Below, piece by piece: positions 1-8,853 of a stretch of DNA of 64,000 nucleotides. The notes under the pieces are model-generated. The model saw nothing but the letters and a program-made list of their open reading frames with translations, searched no databases and was not told the DNA's origin. Both the position numbers and the translations under genes were made by a program. Numbering within the stretch: the first letter of the stretch is position 1; each line of letters starts with the position of its first letter. This stretch comes from Chitinophaga japonensis (GTDB lineage: Bacteria > Bacteroidota > Bacteroidia > Chitinophagales > Chitinophagaceae): contig NZ_VLLG01000006.1 of the NCBI RefSeq assembly GCF_007830125.1, forward strand, positions 248,001 through 312,000. The letters run 5' to 3'.

Positions 1-1
1 G

Positions 2-196
2 TCCTTTGCGGAGCTGGCGGCCAGTATGGAAAGACGGTATAATGTGCACTTCATATTCGGCGATCCCGCCGTAAAGGCCTACCGGTATACCGGCGTCTTC
101 CGCGACGAGTCCGTGGAACAGGCCCTGCACGAGCTGCAGCTTTCCCGCCCGTTCCGGTATACCCTGTCGGCAGACACCATCTATATCACGCAATAA
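2..196 (+). CDS. FecR-like anti-sigma factor, C-terminal end (partial)
   Basis: An open frame enters from the left edge and ends at the TAA at 194-196, giving 64 residues. The text (ELAASMERRYNVHF, then YRYTGVFRDESVEQAL, then YTLSADTIYIT) matches the C-terminal DUF4974 domain of Bacteroidota FecR-type membrane anti-sigma factors, which hold an ECF sigma factor until a TonB-dependent receptor signals. The position just upstream of a SusC-type receptor that carries an STN signalling domain is the usual sigma/FecR/SusC/SusD order, so it probably controls that operon. The N-terminus and the sigma factor lie outside the window. Confidence 0.85.
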   Translation, partial: SFAELAASMERRYNVHFIFGDPAVKAYRYTGVFRDESVEQALHELQLSRPFRYTLSADTIYITQ

Positions 197-270
197 ATTC
201 CATGTTTCACCAAAATCAATCGCCTTATGCCGGTATTTTATAACAGCGAATAACCGCTGCAAAAAAAGAA

Positions 271-297
271 GCGGGAAATGTTGGTAGCATTCCCCGC
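271..297. promoter_or_regulatory. Stem-loop in the FecR-SusC intergenic region
   Basis: The gap 197-375 has no gene. It contains a 10-bp inverted repeat (GCGGGAAATG at 271-280 and CATTCCCCGC at 288-297, one mismatch). There is no T-run after it on the plus strand; the A-run on its left would make it a terminator only for leftward transcription, and no leftward gene is present. It may be part of the susC mRNA leader. Confidence 0.35.
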
Positions 298-375
298 CCG
301 TAAAGTCCACGAAACCTCCTGCGAGAACGAAGACGCCGGGAGGCTTCCATTATTAAACTTTAACTGCATGAATGT

Positions 376-3300
376 ATGAAAAAAACTTCATCCCTGCTGC
401 CTATTGCCCGGCGGGGAAGATTTTTCAAAGTCCTGCTCTGTATGAAATGGTGTTTTATTCTTGTGCTGGCCGGTTGCCTGCAGGCAGCCGCCAAAGGATA
501 TTCGCAGCGGAATGTCAGGCTTACCCTGGACCTAAACGATGTTACGCTCAGTAAAGCATTGTCCGTGATCGGCAAGAAGAGCGATCTCCGGTTCCTGTAC
601 AGCAACGACCTGGTACCGGTAAACAGGCTGGTGGCCGTACACGCATCTGACAAACCGCTGAAAGACATACTGCACGACCTGCTGGCGGATATGCAGCTCC
701 AGTACCGGATACTGGAAAATGACGTGGTGGTGATCGCTCCTGCATCGCAAAACATCCGCGTCATGCGCGTGTCCGGGCTGGTAACGGACAGCAGCGGTAC
801 GCCGCTGGTAGGCGTATCCATCAAGGTAAAGGGTACCGACAGGGGAACCGTGACCGGCGGCGACGGCCGCTACGCCCTGGAAGCGCCGGAAGACGCTTCG
901 CTGGTATTCAGCTACGTGGGCTTCCAGACCATGGAAGTACCGGTAAACGGCCGGCAGCAGATCAATGTTCGCCTGCCGGAAAATACCAGTGGCCTTAATG
1001 AGGTAGTAGTGGTAGGATATGGCACCCAGAAAAAAATATCCCTGACCACGGCCGTTTCCACCATCGATGCGGACCAGGTAGCAGCCCGCCACGCGCCCAA
1101 CCTGCAAAGCTCCCTGCAGGGCATGGCGCCCGGCCTTACCGTGTGGGACCAGGGCGGCGAACCAGGAGCCAACAACACCTCCTTCAATATCCGCGGGGTA
1201 ACCACCCTGGGCAGCACTGCACCCCTGTTCATCATAGACGGGGTGGAGCAGGCTTACTATGACATCAACCCGGATGATATTGCCTCGGTTTCCGTACTGA
1301 AAGATGCCGCCTCCACCGCCATTTACGGCTCCCGCGCCGCCAACGGGGTGATCCTGATCACTACCAAACGGGCAAAGAAAGGCGACATCAAGGTGCGCTA
1401 CAACGCCTGGCTGGACCTGCAGAACCTGGTGGCGGAACCGGAGCATATGGATACGGAAAGCTACCTGCGCCTGCAGAACCTGGCGTATGAGAACCGTGGC
1501 AGCAACCCGCTCTACACCGAAGAGGACATACAGCACTATGTGAGCGGGGACGACCGCCTGCGCTACCCGGTGCCCAATGACTGGTACAACCAGGTGATCC
1601 GCAAGAATGCGCCCTGGCACAATCATTCCCTGCAGGTGTCCGGCGGCGGTGAAAAACTGACCACCTTGCTGAGCGCCCGCTATATGGACCAGGAAGGCAT
1701 TTACCCGAACCGGAACATGCAACGCTACCAGCTAAGGTTGAATAACAACTTCAGGGTATCTGAAAAGATCAACCTGAACGCGGACATCAAGCTGCGCCGC
1801 CAGGACCGCTATACCACCAATCAGGTAGGCTCCGGCATCTATCACTACATGATCCACGCCTCGCAGCTCACCGTGCCCCGGTACCCGGACGGCACCTATG
1901 GCGTCAGCAAACAGGGGCGTAACCCGCTCGCCTATACGGACCCGGCCATAGCCGGCTATACGAAATCATCCAGCGACAATGCCGTGATCAACCTGCAGGG
2001 TAGCTGGAATATTGTCAGGGGGCTGAAGTTCAATACCCAGTACGCCTTTGAGGTGGAAAAGTATGACGACCTGAAACAGTGGCCCACCTACGAGATCCAC
2101 GACTACTGGGACCCGGATGTGATCCTGAGCAACCGGGCCATCAACGAAATGGAGAACGAGCGGACCAAATCCCTGCAGCAGACCTGGAACAATACCCTTA
2201 CCTACGACCTGCTGCTGGCGGATAAACACGACATCAGCCTGCTGGCCGGTTATTCCGAAATATCCTTTGATGCGGATGAGCTGCTGGCCCGCGGACGGGA
2301 TTTCTATAACAACGACCTGCTGGACCTGGGACAGGGCGATCCCCTGAACCGCACGCTCAACAACGTGTACGAGGACTGGGGGCTCCGCTCCTATTTCGGG
2401 CGCATGCGCTACGGCTTCCGTAACCGGTACCTGCTGGAGTTCAACATGCGTTACGACGGCTCTTCCCGTTTCCCCGCAGGCAGCCGTTATACCTTCTTCC
2501 CTTCGTTCTCCGCCGCCTGGCTCATCTCCGAAGAAGCATTCTGGAGCCGCCTGAAAAATACGGTAGACCTCTTCAAGATCAGGGGCTCCTACGGGGAGAA
2601 CGGCAACCAGAACATCGGGCTGTACACCTATTTCGATAATCTCAGCTTTGGCAACTACTATTCGTTCAATAATGTGCCGGCAACCGGCGTGCTGCAAACG
2701 GTTTTCGCCAGCCAGGACCTCACCTGGGAAACCACCACCCAGACCAACATCGGCCTGGACGCGAGCTTCCTGAACGGCAAGCTGGGCCTCACTTTTGACT
2801 GGTACAGGAAGCTGACCAAAGGCATCCTGCTGGAGCTGCCCATTCCCGGCGCTGTAGGCCTGGACCCGGTGGCCGCCAACGCAGGCAGGGTGCAGAACAC
2901 CGGCTGGGAGCTGCAGCTCACCCACCGCAACCACATCAATGATTTCCGCTATGCGCTTACCTTCAATATCTCCGATGTGAAGAATGAAGTGCTGGACCTG
3001 GCCGGCACTGGTCCCTACTACTCCCTGGAGAAGAACCGCTATGTGATCACCGAAGGCCAGGAGATCAACGCGCTGTGGGGCTACCAGACGGGCGGCCTGC
3101 TGACGCAGGAGGATATAGACAAGGGATATCCCACCTTCTCCGCAGATGCCCAACCCGGCGACATTAAATACCTGGACCGCAACGGCGACGGCAAGATCAC
3201 CGCCTCCGACCAGACGGTGCTGGGCTCCAGCATTCCGCACTGGACCTATGGGCTGAACATTGACCTGGGCTGGCGCAATTTTGACTGCACCATGCTCTGG

Positions 3301-3711
3301 CAGGGTGTAGGCCGGCAGGATATGATGGTATGGGGCGCCTTTATTGAGAACGGCAGTTGGGAAGGATTTACCCTGGCCATGGGCAAAGATTACTGGACAC
3401 CGGAAAATACGGACGCCCGTTTTCCCCGCCCGCAGAAATCCGCCAACAAGAACACAGAACCCTCCGACTGGTGGGTACTGGACGCTTCTTACCTGCGGCT
3501 GAAGAATTTCCAGTTGGGCTATACCGTTCCCAAACAGGTACTGCAACGGGTGGGGATAGATGGCTTACGCTTTTACGTGGGCGGCACCAACCTGCTCACC
3601 TTTTCCGGCCTGAAAAAATGGGGCATGGATGCGGAAACGCCCGCCAGCCGCGCAGGCGATTTTTACCAGCAGGTGAAGACCTATTCAGCAGGCCTCAATC
3701 TTGACTTCTAA
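376..3711 (+). CDS. SusC/RagA-family TonB-dependent outer-membrane receptor with STN domain
   Basis: This 1111-residue protein is an outer-membrane importer that, with its SusD partner, takes up oligosaccharide or another polymer fragment using TonB energy. After a signal sequence (about residues 1-43) there is an STN domain (about 50-115, VTLSKALSVIGKKSDLRFLY), then a carboxypeptidase-like CNA_B domain (about 131-200, VSGLVTDSSGTPLVGVSI), the link EVVVVGYGTQKK, the plug (TLGSTAPLFIIDGVEQ, IYGSRAANGVILITT) and a long beta-barrel. The STN domain implies signalling to a FecR anti-sigma factor, whose C-terminus lies just upstream. The susD gene follows after 11 bp. The substrate cannot be read from sequence; the adjacent sulfatase suggests a sulfated glycan (inference). 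Confidence 0.95.
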   Translation: MKKTSSLLPIARRGRFFKVLLCMKWCFILVLAGCLQAAAKGYSQRNVRLTLDLNDVTLSKALSVIGKKSDLRFLYSNDLVPVNRLVAVHASDKPLKDILHDLLADMQLQYRILENDVVVIAPASQNIRVMRVSGLVTDSSGTPLVGVSIKVKGTDRGTVTGGDGRYALEAPEDASLVFSYVGFQTMEVPVNGRQQINVRLPENTSGLNEVVVVGYGTQKKISLTTAVSTIDADQVAARHAPNLQSSLQGMAPGLTVWDQGGEPGANNTSFNIRGVTTLGSTAPLFIIDGVEQAYYDINPDDIASVSVLKDAASTAIYGSRAANGVILITTKRAKKGDIKVRYNAWLDLQNLVAEPEHMDTESYLRLQNLAYENRGSNPLYTEEDIQHYVSGDDRLRYPVPNDWYNQVIRKNAPWHNHSLQVSGGGEKLTTLLSARYMDQEGIYPNRNMQRYQLRLNNNFRVSEKINLNADIKLRRQDRYTTNQVGSGIYHYMIHASQLTVPRYPDGTYGVSKQGRNPLAYTDPAIAGYTKSSSDNAVINLQGSWNIVRGLKFNTQYAFEVEKYDDLKQWPTYEIHDYWDPDVILSNRAINEMENERTKSLQQTWNNTLTYDLLLADKHDISLLAGYSEISFDADELLARGRDFYNNDLLDLGQGDPLNRTLNNVYEDWGLRSYFGRMRYGFRNRYLLEFNMRYDGSSRFPAGSRYTFFPSFSAAWLISEEAFWSRLKNTVDLFKIRGSYGENGNQNIGLYTYFDNLSFGNYYSFNNVPATGVLQTVFASQDLTWETTTQTNIGLDASFLNGKLGLTFDWYRKLTKGILLELPIPGAVGLDPVAANAGRVQNTGWELQLTHRNHINDFRYALTFNISDVKNEVLDLAGTGPYYSLEKNRYVITEGQEINALWGYQTGGLLTQEDIDKGYPTFSADAQPGDIKYLDRNGDGKITASDQTVLGSSIPHWTYGLNIDLGWRNFDCTMLWQGVGRQDMMVWGAFIENGSWEGFTLAMGKDYWTPENTDARFPRPQKSANKNTEPSDWWVLDASYLRLKNFQLGYTVPKQVLQRVGIDGLRFYVGGTNLLTFSGLKKWGMDAETPASRAGDFYQQVKTYSAGLNLDF

Positions 3712-3722
3712 AAAACCGGATC

Positions 3723-5342
3723 ATGCAAAAAAAGTCATTACCATATATTGCTTTACTCCTTACCGGGATCATCCTGGCGGCATCCTGCAAGAAAGGGCTA
3801 CTGGATACCTATCCCAAAGACAAGCTGAGCGGGGCCACCTTCTGGGAAACCCGCGAAGACGCGGTGAATGCCGCGAACGGCATCTACAGCTTCCTGCCAG
3901 GCAACAGTGAGCTGAACTGGGATATGCTCTCGGACATTGCCACCACCAACTCTGCGGCGGCCACTACCGCCAATATTGAAAGAGGCCAGACCAATGCGAA
4001 CATGGACCTGTTCCAGGACCTCTGGAACGATGCTTACAAGGCCATTCGCGCCGCCAACTATCTCCTGGAAAACGTGGACCAGGTGCAGGAACGCGATCCC
4101 TCGCTTACCGACGAGCTGCGCGACCGCCTGAAAGGAGAAGCGCGTTTCCTGCGGGCCTATTTTTACACCCGCCTCGTAATGCTCTTTGGCGATGTACCGC
4201 TGGTGACCGCCACCCTGGACGTGGCGGAAGCCGCTACGCTGACGCGCACACCGAAAGAAGAGATATGGGATTTCGTGGACAGGGAGCTGACTGAAATAGC
4301 GGGTGCGCTCCCCAACAGCTATACCGGTGATAATATAGGCCGTGTAACAAAAGGAGCCGCCATGGCGCTGCAGGCAAGGGCCATGCTGTATGCAGGACGC
4401 TGGAAACGCGCAGCCGATGCCGCCAGGGCCGTAATGGACCTGCAGGTATATGACCTGTACCCGCAGTTTGCAACACTGTTTACCTACGGCGCGGAAAATA
4501 ACCAGGAAGTGATCTTTGACCGGCAGTATGCCAAGGACATTGCTTCGACAGAGTTCTTCTATAACTACGGCCCCAGGGGAATGAACGGGGATGTAGGCAT
4601 CTGCCCTACCCGCACCCTGGTAGATGCATTTGAAACGGTGAACGGCCACTCCATATGGGACGACCCGGCTTACAACCCGCTGGACCCCTATGCCGGCCGT
4701 GATCCCCGCCTGGGCTATACCGTTTTCATTCCCGCTTTCTCCGATGCGGTGCCCGGCGATGTGCTGTATAACGGCAGAGCCTACGATCCGCGTCCCGGCT
4801 CCGGTACGGCGGATGAAGTGGAAGTGGATTACCGCCGTACCAAGACCGGCTATGGCATCAAAAAATACATCAACATCGAGGACCTGAACGATCCCCGCAA
4901 CTGCGGCACCAACTTCATCCTGATCCGTTATGCCGATGTGCTGCTGATGTACGCGGAAGCCAAAACGGAGCTGAACGAGCTGGATGCTACCGTATACGAT
5001 GCGTTGAATAAAGTGCGGCAGCGCAGTGATGTGAACCTGCCGCCCGTAATGGCGCCTCAGACGCAGGCGCAAATGCGGGCCATTGTGCGGCATGAGCGCA
5101 TGGTGGAGCTGGCCCTGGAAGGCCTGCGCCTTTTTGACCTTCGCCGCTGGAAAGCCGCGGATGAGGTGATGCAGGGACCGATACCGGGCATGACGTATAT
5201 CCGGCACGGTGAGAACGAGGTGGATACGCTGGCGTACAACGGGGTGGTGCGGTTCTTTGACCCGCAGCGGGACTACCTGTTCCCTATTCCGCAGCAGGAA
5301 GTGCTGATGAATGATCAGCTTACGCAGAACCCGAATTTCTGA
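3723..5342 (+). CDS. SusD/RagB-family nutrient-binding lipoprotein
   Basis: This 539-residue surface lipoprotein is the lid partner of the SusC receptor and binds the glycan at the cell surface. The N-terminus is a lipoprotein signal peptide ending LAASCKKG, with the lipidated Cys near residue 22. The next part (LLDTYPKDKLSGATFWETREDAVNAANGIY) is the typical SusD start, and the C-terminal half has the RagB pattern LILIRYADVLLMYAEAKTEL and ERMVELALEGLRLFDLRRW. It starts 11 bp after susC and is followed by a sulfatase in the same direction, so the three form an operon. Confidence 0.95.
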   Translation: MQKKSLPYIALLLTGIILAASCKKGLLDTYPKDKLSGATFWETREDAVNAANGIYSFLPGNSELNWDMLSDIATTNSAAATTANIERGQTNANMDLFQDLWNDAYKAIRAANYLLENVDQVQERDPSLTDELRDRLKGEARFLRAYFYTRLVMLFGDVPLVTATLDVAEAATLTRTPKEEIWDFVDRELTEIAGALPNSYTGDNIGRVTKGAAMALQARAMLYAGRWKRAADAARAVMDLQVYDLYPQFATLFTYGAENNQEVIFDRQYAKDIASTEFFYNYGPRGMNGDVGICPTRTLVDAFETVNGHSIWDDPAYNPLDPYAGRDPRLGYTVFIPAFSDAVPGDVLYNGRAYDPRPGSGTADEVEVDYRRTKTGYGIKKYINIEDLNDPRNCGTNFILIRYADVLLMYAEAKTELNELDATVYDALNKVRQRSDVNLPPVMAPQTQAQMRAIVRHERMVELALEGLRLFDLRRWKAADEVMQGPIPGMTYIRHGENEVDTLAYNGVVRFFDPQRDYLFPIPQQEVLMNDQLTQNPNF

Positions 5343-5364
5343 TAAAACACAAACCATTCAATAC

Positions 5365-6801
5365 ATGAGAAACATCTGTTGCTATGGGCTGTTGCTTTGC
5401 GCTTTGGGGACCGCCTCCTGCGCATCGCAGGCCCGGCAGGAAGAAACAGCAGCCCGGCAAAAGCCCAACATTGTACTGATACTGGCGGATGACCTGGGCT
5501 ACGGCGATCTTGGCTGCTACGGCCAGGAAAAGATCCGTACCCCGCACCTGGACCGGATGGCCGCCGGCGGCATGCGCTTCACCCAGTTTTACGCGGGCAG
5601 CACCGTATGCGCGCCTTCCCGCTCCTCGCTGATGACCGGCCTGCATACCGGGCATACGCCGGTGCGCGGCAACAAGGAGATACAGCCGGAAGGGCAATGG
5701 CCGCTGCCGGACACCATCACCACTATGGCCCGCATGCTGCAGCAGGCAGGCTATGCCACCGGCGCATTCGGCAAATGGGGATTAGGGCCTGTAGGCTCTG
5801 CAGGCGATCCCGTAAAAAGGGGTTTTGATGAATTCTTTGGTTACAACTGCCAGCGCCAGTCGCATAACTTTTTCCCGGACCACCTCTGGCATAATGATCA
5901 GCGGGTGAACTACCCGAATACGCCGGACAGCTTCCATGTATATTCCGCACAGGAGATCCATGAGCAGGCGCTTGCTTTTATAGACGCGCACCGGGAGCAA
6001 CCTTTCTTCCTGTTCCTTCCCTACACCATGCCGCATGCGGCATTGCAGCTACCAGCCGGCGACAGCGCCATGGAAGCCTATAAGCAGGCGTTCCATGAGC
6101 AGGCCCGCCCCGTGCCGGCCAAATGGAACGGCAAGGGCTACGCGCCCCAGCCTTACCCGCATGCCACCTATGCCGCGATGGTAAGCCGGCTGGATGCCTA
6201 CGTGGGACAGGTCATGCAAAAGCTGCAGGACCTGGGACTGGACAGCAATACCATCGTGATATTTACCAGCGACAACGGCCCGCATGAAGAAGGCGGTAAC
6301 GACCCTGCATTTTTTAACAGCAACGGCCCCTTCCGCGGCATCAAGCGGGATGTGTACGAAGGCGGTATCCGCGAGCCGATGATCGTGCGCTGGCCGGGGC
6401 GGGTACAGGCCGGCGTCACCTCTTCCTACGTGGGCGCATTCTGGGACTTTATGCCCACCTTTGCCGCGCTGGCCGGTACGGAAGTACCGCAGCAAACGGA
6501 TGGTATCTCCTTCCTGCCTGCGCTGACCGGCGTAGGCGCGCAGCAGCAGCATGCCTACCTGTACTGGGAGTTCCATGAAAAAGGCGGGCGCCGCGCCCTG
6601 AGGATGGGCAACTGGAAAGCCGTGCAACTGAATGTGAGCAGGGAGCCGGCCGGCCCCATGGAGCTGTACCGCCTGGACAAAGACCCGGAAGAGCAGCACG
6701 ACCTGGCAGCCCAACAGCCGGAGATCGTGGAAAAGATGCGGGCCCTCATGGAGCAGGCGCACGTCCGGAATGAAGCATTCCCCTTTAAAGGAGCTGAATA
6801 A
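5365..6801 (+). CDS. Sulfatase (S1 family, formylglycine type), lipoprotein
   Basis: This is a 478-residue hydrolase that removes sulfate esters, most likely from glycans. I chose the ATG at 5365, 22 bp after susD, because it gives a clean lipoprotein signal (MRNICCYGLLLCALGTASC); the longer frame from 5311 would overlap susD. It shows the sulfatase metal-binding start PNIVLILADDLGYGDLGCYG and the signature CAPSRSSLMTG, whose Cys is converted to formylglycine. Asp/His metal ligands are in FTSDNGPHEEGG. Family members include arylsulfatases and N-acetylgalactosamine-6-sulfatases; the substrate is not determined here. A maturing enzyme (anSME) is not in the window. Confidence 0.92.
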   Translation: MRNICCYGLLLCALGTASCASQARQEETAARQKPNIVLILADDLGYGDLGCYGQEKIRTPHLDRMAAGGMRFTQFYAGSTVCAPSRSSLMTGLHTGHTPVRGNKEIQPEGQWPLPDTITTMARMLQQAGYATGAFGKWGLGPVGSAGDPVKRGFDEFFGYNCQRQSHNFFPDHLWHNDQRVNYPNTPDSFHVYSAQEIHEQALAFIDAHREQPFFLFLPYTMPHAALQLPAGDSAMEAYKQAFHEQARPVPAKWNGKGYAPQPYPHATYAAMVSRLDAYVGQVMQKLQDLGLDSNTIVIFTSDNGPHEEGGNDPAFFNSNGPFRGIKRDVYEGGIREPMIVRWPGRVQAGVTSSYVGAFWDFMPTFAALAGTEVPQQTDGISFLPALTGVGAQQQHAYLYWEFHEKGGRRALRMGNWKAVQLNVSREPAGPMELYRLDKDPEEQHDLAAQQPEIVEKMRALMEQAHVRNEAFPFKGAE

Positions 6802-6838
6802 TATACCTGTAACTGTCACTACAACTGTAACCCGCTGA

Positions 6839-6884
6839 CCCGCGGCGTCTTCTCCTGCTGCAGTAGCAGGGGGAGGCGTGCGGG
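6839..6884. terminator. Large stem-loop after the sulfatase gene
   Basis: The gap 6802-6964 contains a GC-rich inverted repeat: CCCGC (6839-6843) pairs with GCGGG (6880-6884), CTCC with GGAG, and an inner CTGCT/AGCAG stem. It could end the susCD-sulfatase transcript or protect its 3' end. No T-run follows, so intrinsic termination is uncertain. Confidence 0.4.
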
Positions 6885-6964
6885 CTGCCTGCAGTCGCCA
6901 GGTTGTGAATTGACTAATGGAGCAGACGTTGAGAATTACCTATCTTTAAAAAATTTCGCATAGT

Positions 6965-7483
6965 ATGCTGCCTCCGGTCATAAAAACTACAAGATTTACC
7001 TTAAAACCCTATGAAAGGCATGATGAAGACGCCTTTATTGAAATATGCCTGGACAAGGAGGCGCAGCGATTCATGAACGGAGGACTTACCAGGGATGAAA
7101 GTGAAGAACGCAGCTTATTCAGGAAAATATTTGACATCTATGCTGATCACGGCAAAAGATGGTGCTGGATATGGGGGATTTACGAGGACAATAAATTATG
7201 CGGGCATTTTGAGCTAAAAGAAACGGAGCATACCGCTGCGGACGAGCTGGAGATCGTGTATATGGTTCATCCCGCGGAAAGGAGAAGAGGAGTAATGTCC
7301 GAAGTGCTGCACACCATAAAAAACAAACAACCCGGTTGGAACAAAGCAATCATTGCCACCACGAGCCTGGATAATGATGTCTCGATTGCTTTATTACATA
7401 AATGGGGAGTAGAAAAGCAGGAAATCATCACCGCCCCTGATACCCTGGAACAATACTACAAATTCTGTTTAAGGCGGTATTGA
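6965..7483 (+). CDS. GNAT-family N-acetyltransferase
   Basis: This 172-residue protein fits the RimJ/RimL-like branch of GNAT acyltransferases, which move an acetyl group from acetyl-CoA to an amine. The opening IKTTRFTLKPYERHDEDAFIEI is the usual first strand and helix, and the acetyl-CoA loop is PAERRRGVMSEVL (R/Q-x-x-G-x-G/A pattern, here RRRGVM). The substrate is unknown. It stands alone, after the stem-loop that follows the sulfatase gene. Confidence 0.8.
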   Translation: MLPPVIKTTRFTLKPYERHDEDAFIEICLDKEAQRFMNGGLTRDESEERSLFRKIFDIYADHGKRWCWIWGIYEDNKLCGHFELKETEHTAADELEIVYMVHPAERRRGVMSEVLHTIKNKQPGWNKAIIATTSLDNDVSIALLHKWGVEKQEIITAPDTLEQYYKFCLRRY

Positions 7484-7646
7484 GCCATCCGACCAACACA
7501 TCGCCGTACATATCCCGGACCGCCCGGTGCCCGGCTTGCCTCATCCGGTAAAAGGGCCGTTGGGAGAAGCCGGCTTCCTGCGCCTGGAAGCAGAAGTTTT
7601 TGTATATTTCAGGGAAACCCTTGATCACACATTTAACAGCATCCAT

Positions 7647-8726
7647 ATGAAAAAATGCATGGCTCGTTTTACCCTTGCTTTGTTCTTTATAGTAGCCGCC
7701 TTACCTTTAAAAAGCCTGGCGCAGCAAAAACAAGTTGCTAAAGGAACGGTTCAGCGGATCAAAATTCACAGCAAATTGCTGGAAGGCAATCTCAGCGGTG
7801 ACAGTGCGGACCGCTATGTTTCTGTTTACCTGCCCGCCAGCTATAAAAACAACACAAAGAAACATTATCCTGTTGTTTACTTTCTGCATGGCTACACCGA
7901 TGATGACGCCAGGTTTTACGGCTTCAAAAAACACTGGATGACATTACCGCCTGTTTTGGACACCGTGTTTGCACGGGACCCGGCCCATGAAATGATCGTT
8001 GTTACGCCCGACGCCTATACGCTTTTCCAGGGAAGCATGTATTCCAACTCGGTAACAACGGGCAATTGGGAAGATTTTGTCGCCAGGGAGCTGGTTGATT
8101 ACATGGACGGGCATTACCGTACCATTGCCCGAAAAGAAAGCAGGGGCATATGCGGCCACTCTATGGGCGGCTATGGCGCATTGCGGATCGGGGAAAAGAA
8201 CCCGGATGTGTTCTCAGCAGTATATTTATTGAGTCCCTGCTGCCTGAATTCCGCTCCCATGCCCGTGGAACCTATACCGGCGCCTTTTTTGCGTGCAGAC
8301 AGTATTAAGACAACCGCAGCATTTCAAAAAGCCGATTTCTTTACCAAAGCGCTCTTTGCCACCGCAGCCGCCTGGTCGCCCAATCCAGCCAATCCCCCGT
8401 TTTACCTCGATCTCCCGGTAAAGGATGGGAAGCTACAGCCGCAAGTGATGCAAAAATGGGATGCCAACCGTCCGCTGAATAATTTAGACCAGTATATCTA
8501 TAACATCCGGAAGCTAAAAGCCATCGGTTTTGACGCTGGAGATAAAGACGCAGGGATTGCCGCGAGTATTAAAACGCTGGATATCGAGCTGAACAAATAC
8601 GACATCCCCCACTCCTTTGAAATTTATGAAGGCGACCACATCAACCGTGTTGCCCAAAGGATTGAAAAGAAAATGCTGCAGTTTTTCGGCGGAAATTTAT
8701 CGTTTGAGCAGGATGCTGATCATTGA
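7647..8726 (+). CDS. Secreted esterase, alpha/beta-hydrolase (putative esterase D/feruloyl esterase-like)
   Basis: The ATG at 7647 was chosen because it opens a standard signal peptide (MKKCMARFTLALFF, cleaved near SLAQQ); the frame can be extended upstream to 7527 but those residues look non-coding. The 359-residue product has the PF00756-type order: YPVVYFLHGYTDDD, then the nucleophile elbow GHSMGGYGALRIG, with a probable catalytic His in YEGDHINR. This family cleaves acyl esters on sugars or small molecules. It probably acts in the periplasm or outside the cell. There is no obvious operon partner. Confidence 0.85.
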   Translation: MKKCMARFTLALFFIVAALPLKSLAQQKQVAKGTVQRIKIHSKLLEGNLSGDSADRYVSVYLPASYKNNTKKHYPVVYFLHGYTDDDARFYGFKKHWMTLPPVLDTVFARDPAHEMIVVTPDAYTLFQGSMYSNSVTTGNWEDFVARELVDYMDGHYRTIARKESRGICGHSMGGYGALRIGEKNPDVFSAVYLLSPCCLNSAPMPVEPIPAPFLRADSIKTTAAFQKADFFTKALFATAAAWSPNPANPPFYLDLPVKDGKLQPQVMQKWDANRPLNNLDQYIYNIRKLKAIGFDAGDKDAGIAASIKTLDIELNKYDIPHSFEIYEGDHINRVAQRIEKKMLQFFGGNLSFEQDADH

Positions 8727-8853
8727 GCATAATCACCCTGTTTAATGACCGCCGTCAGTATACCGCCAGTGGCACAGGCATACTTTTGAGCTAAAGTACT
8801 GATGCCATCCCGTTTATTCTTATACCAGGCAATCATTACATACGTGTTTATGA

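Noticed and set aside
532..5357. Long minus-strand frames opposite susC and susD (396, 526 and 519 residues)
   Set aside because: They mirror GC-rich coding sequence, lack recognisable domains or plausible starts, and lie fully over well-supported genes on the other strand.
7428..7646. Minus-strand frame of 72 residues before the esterase gene
   Set aside because: It overlaps the end of the acetyltransferase gene and has no known motif; the gap before the esterase looks noncoding.
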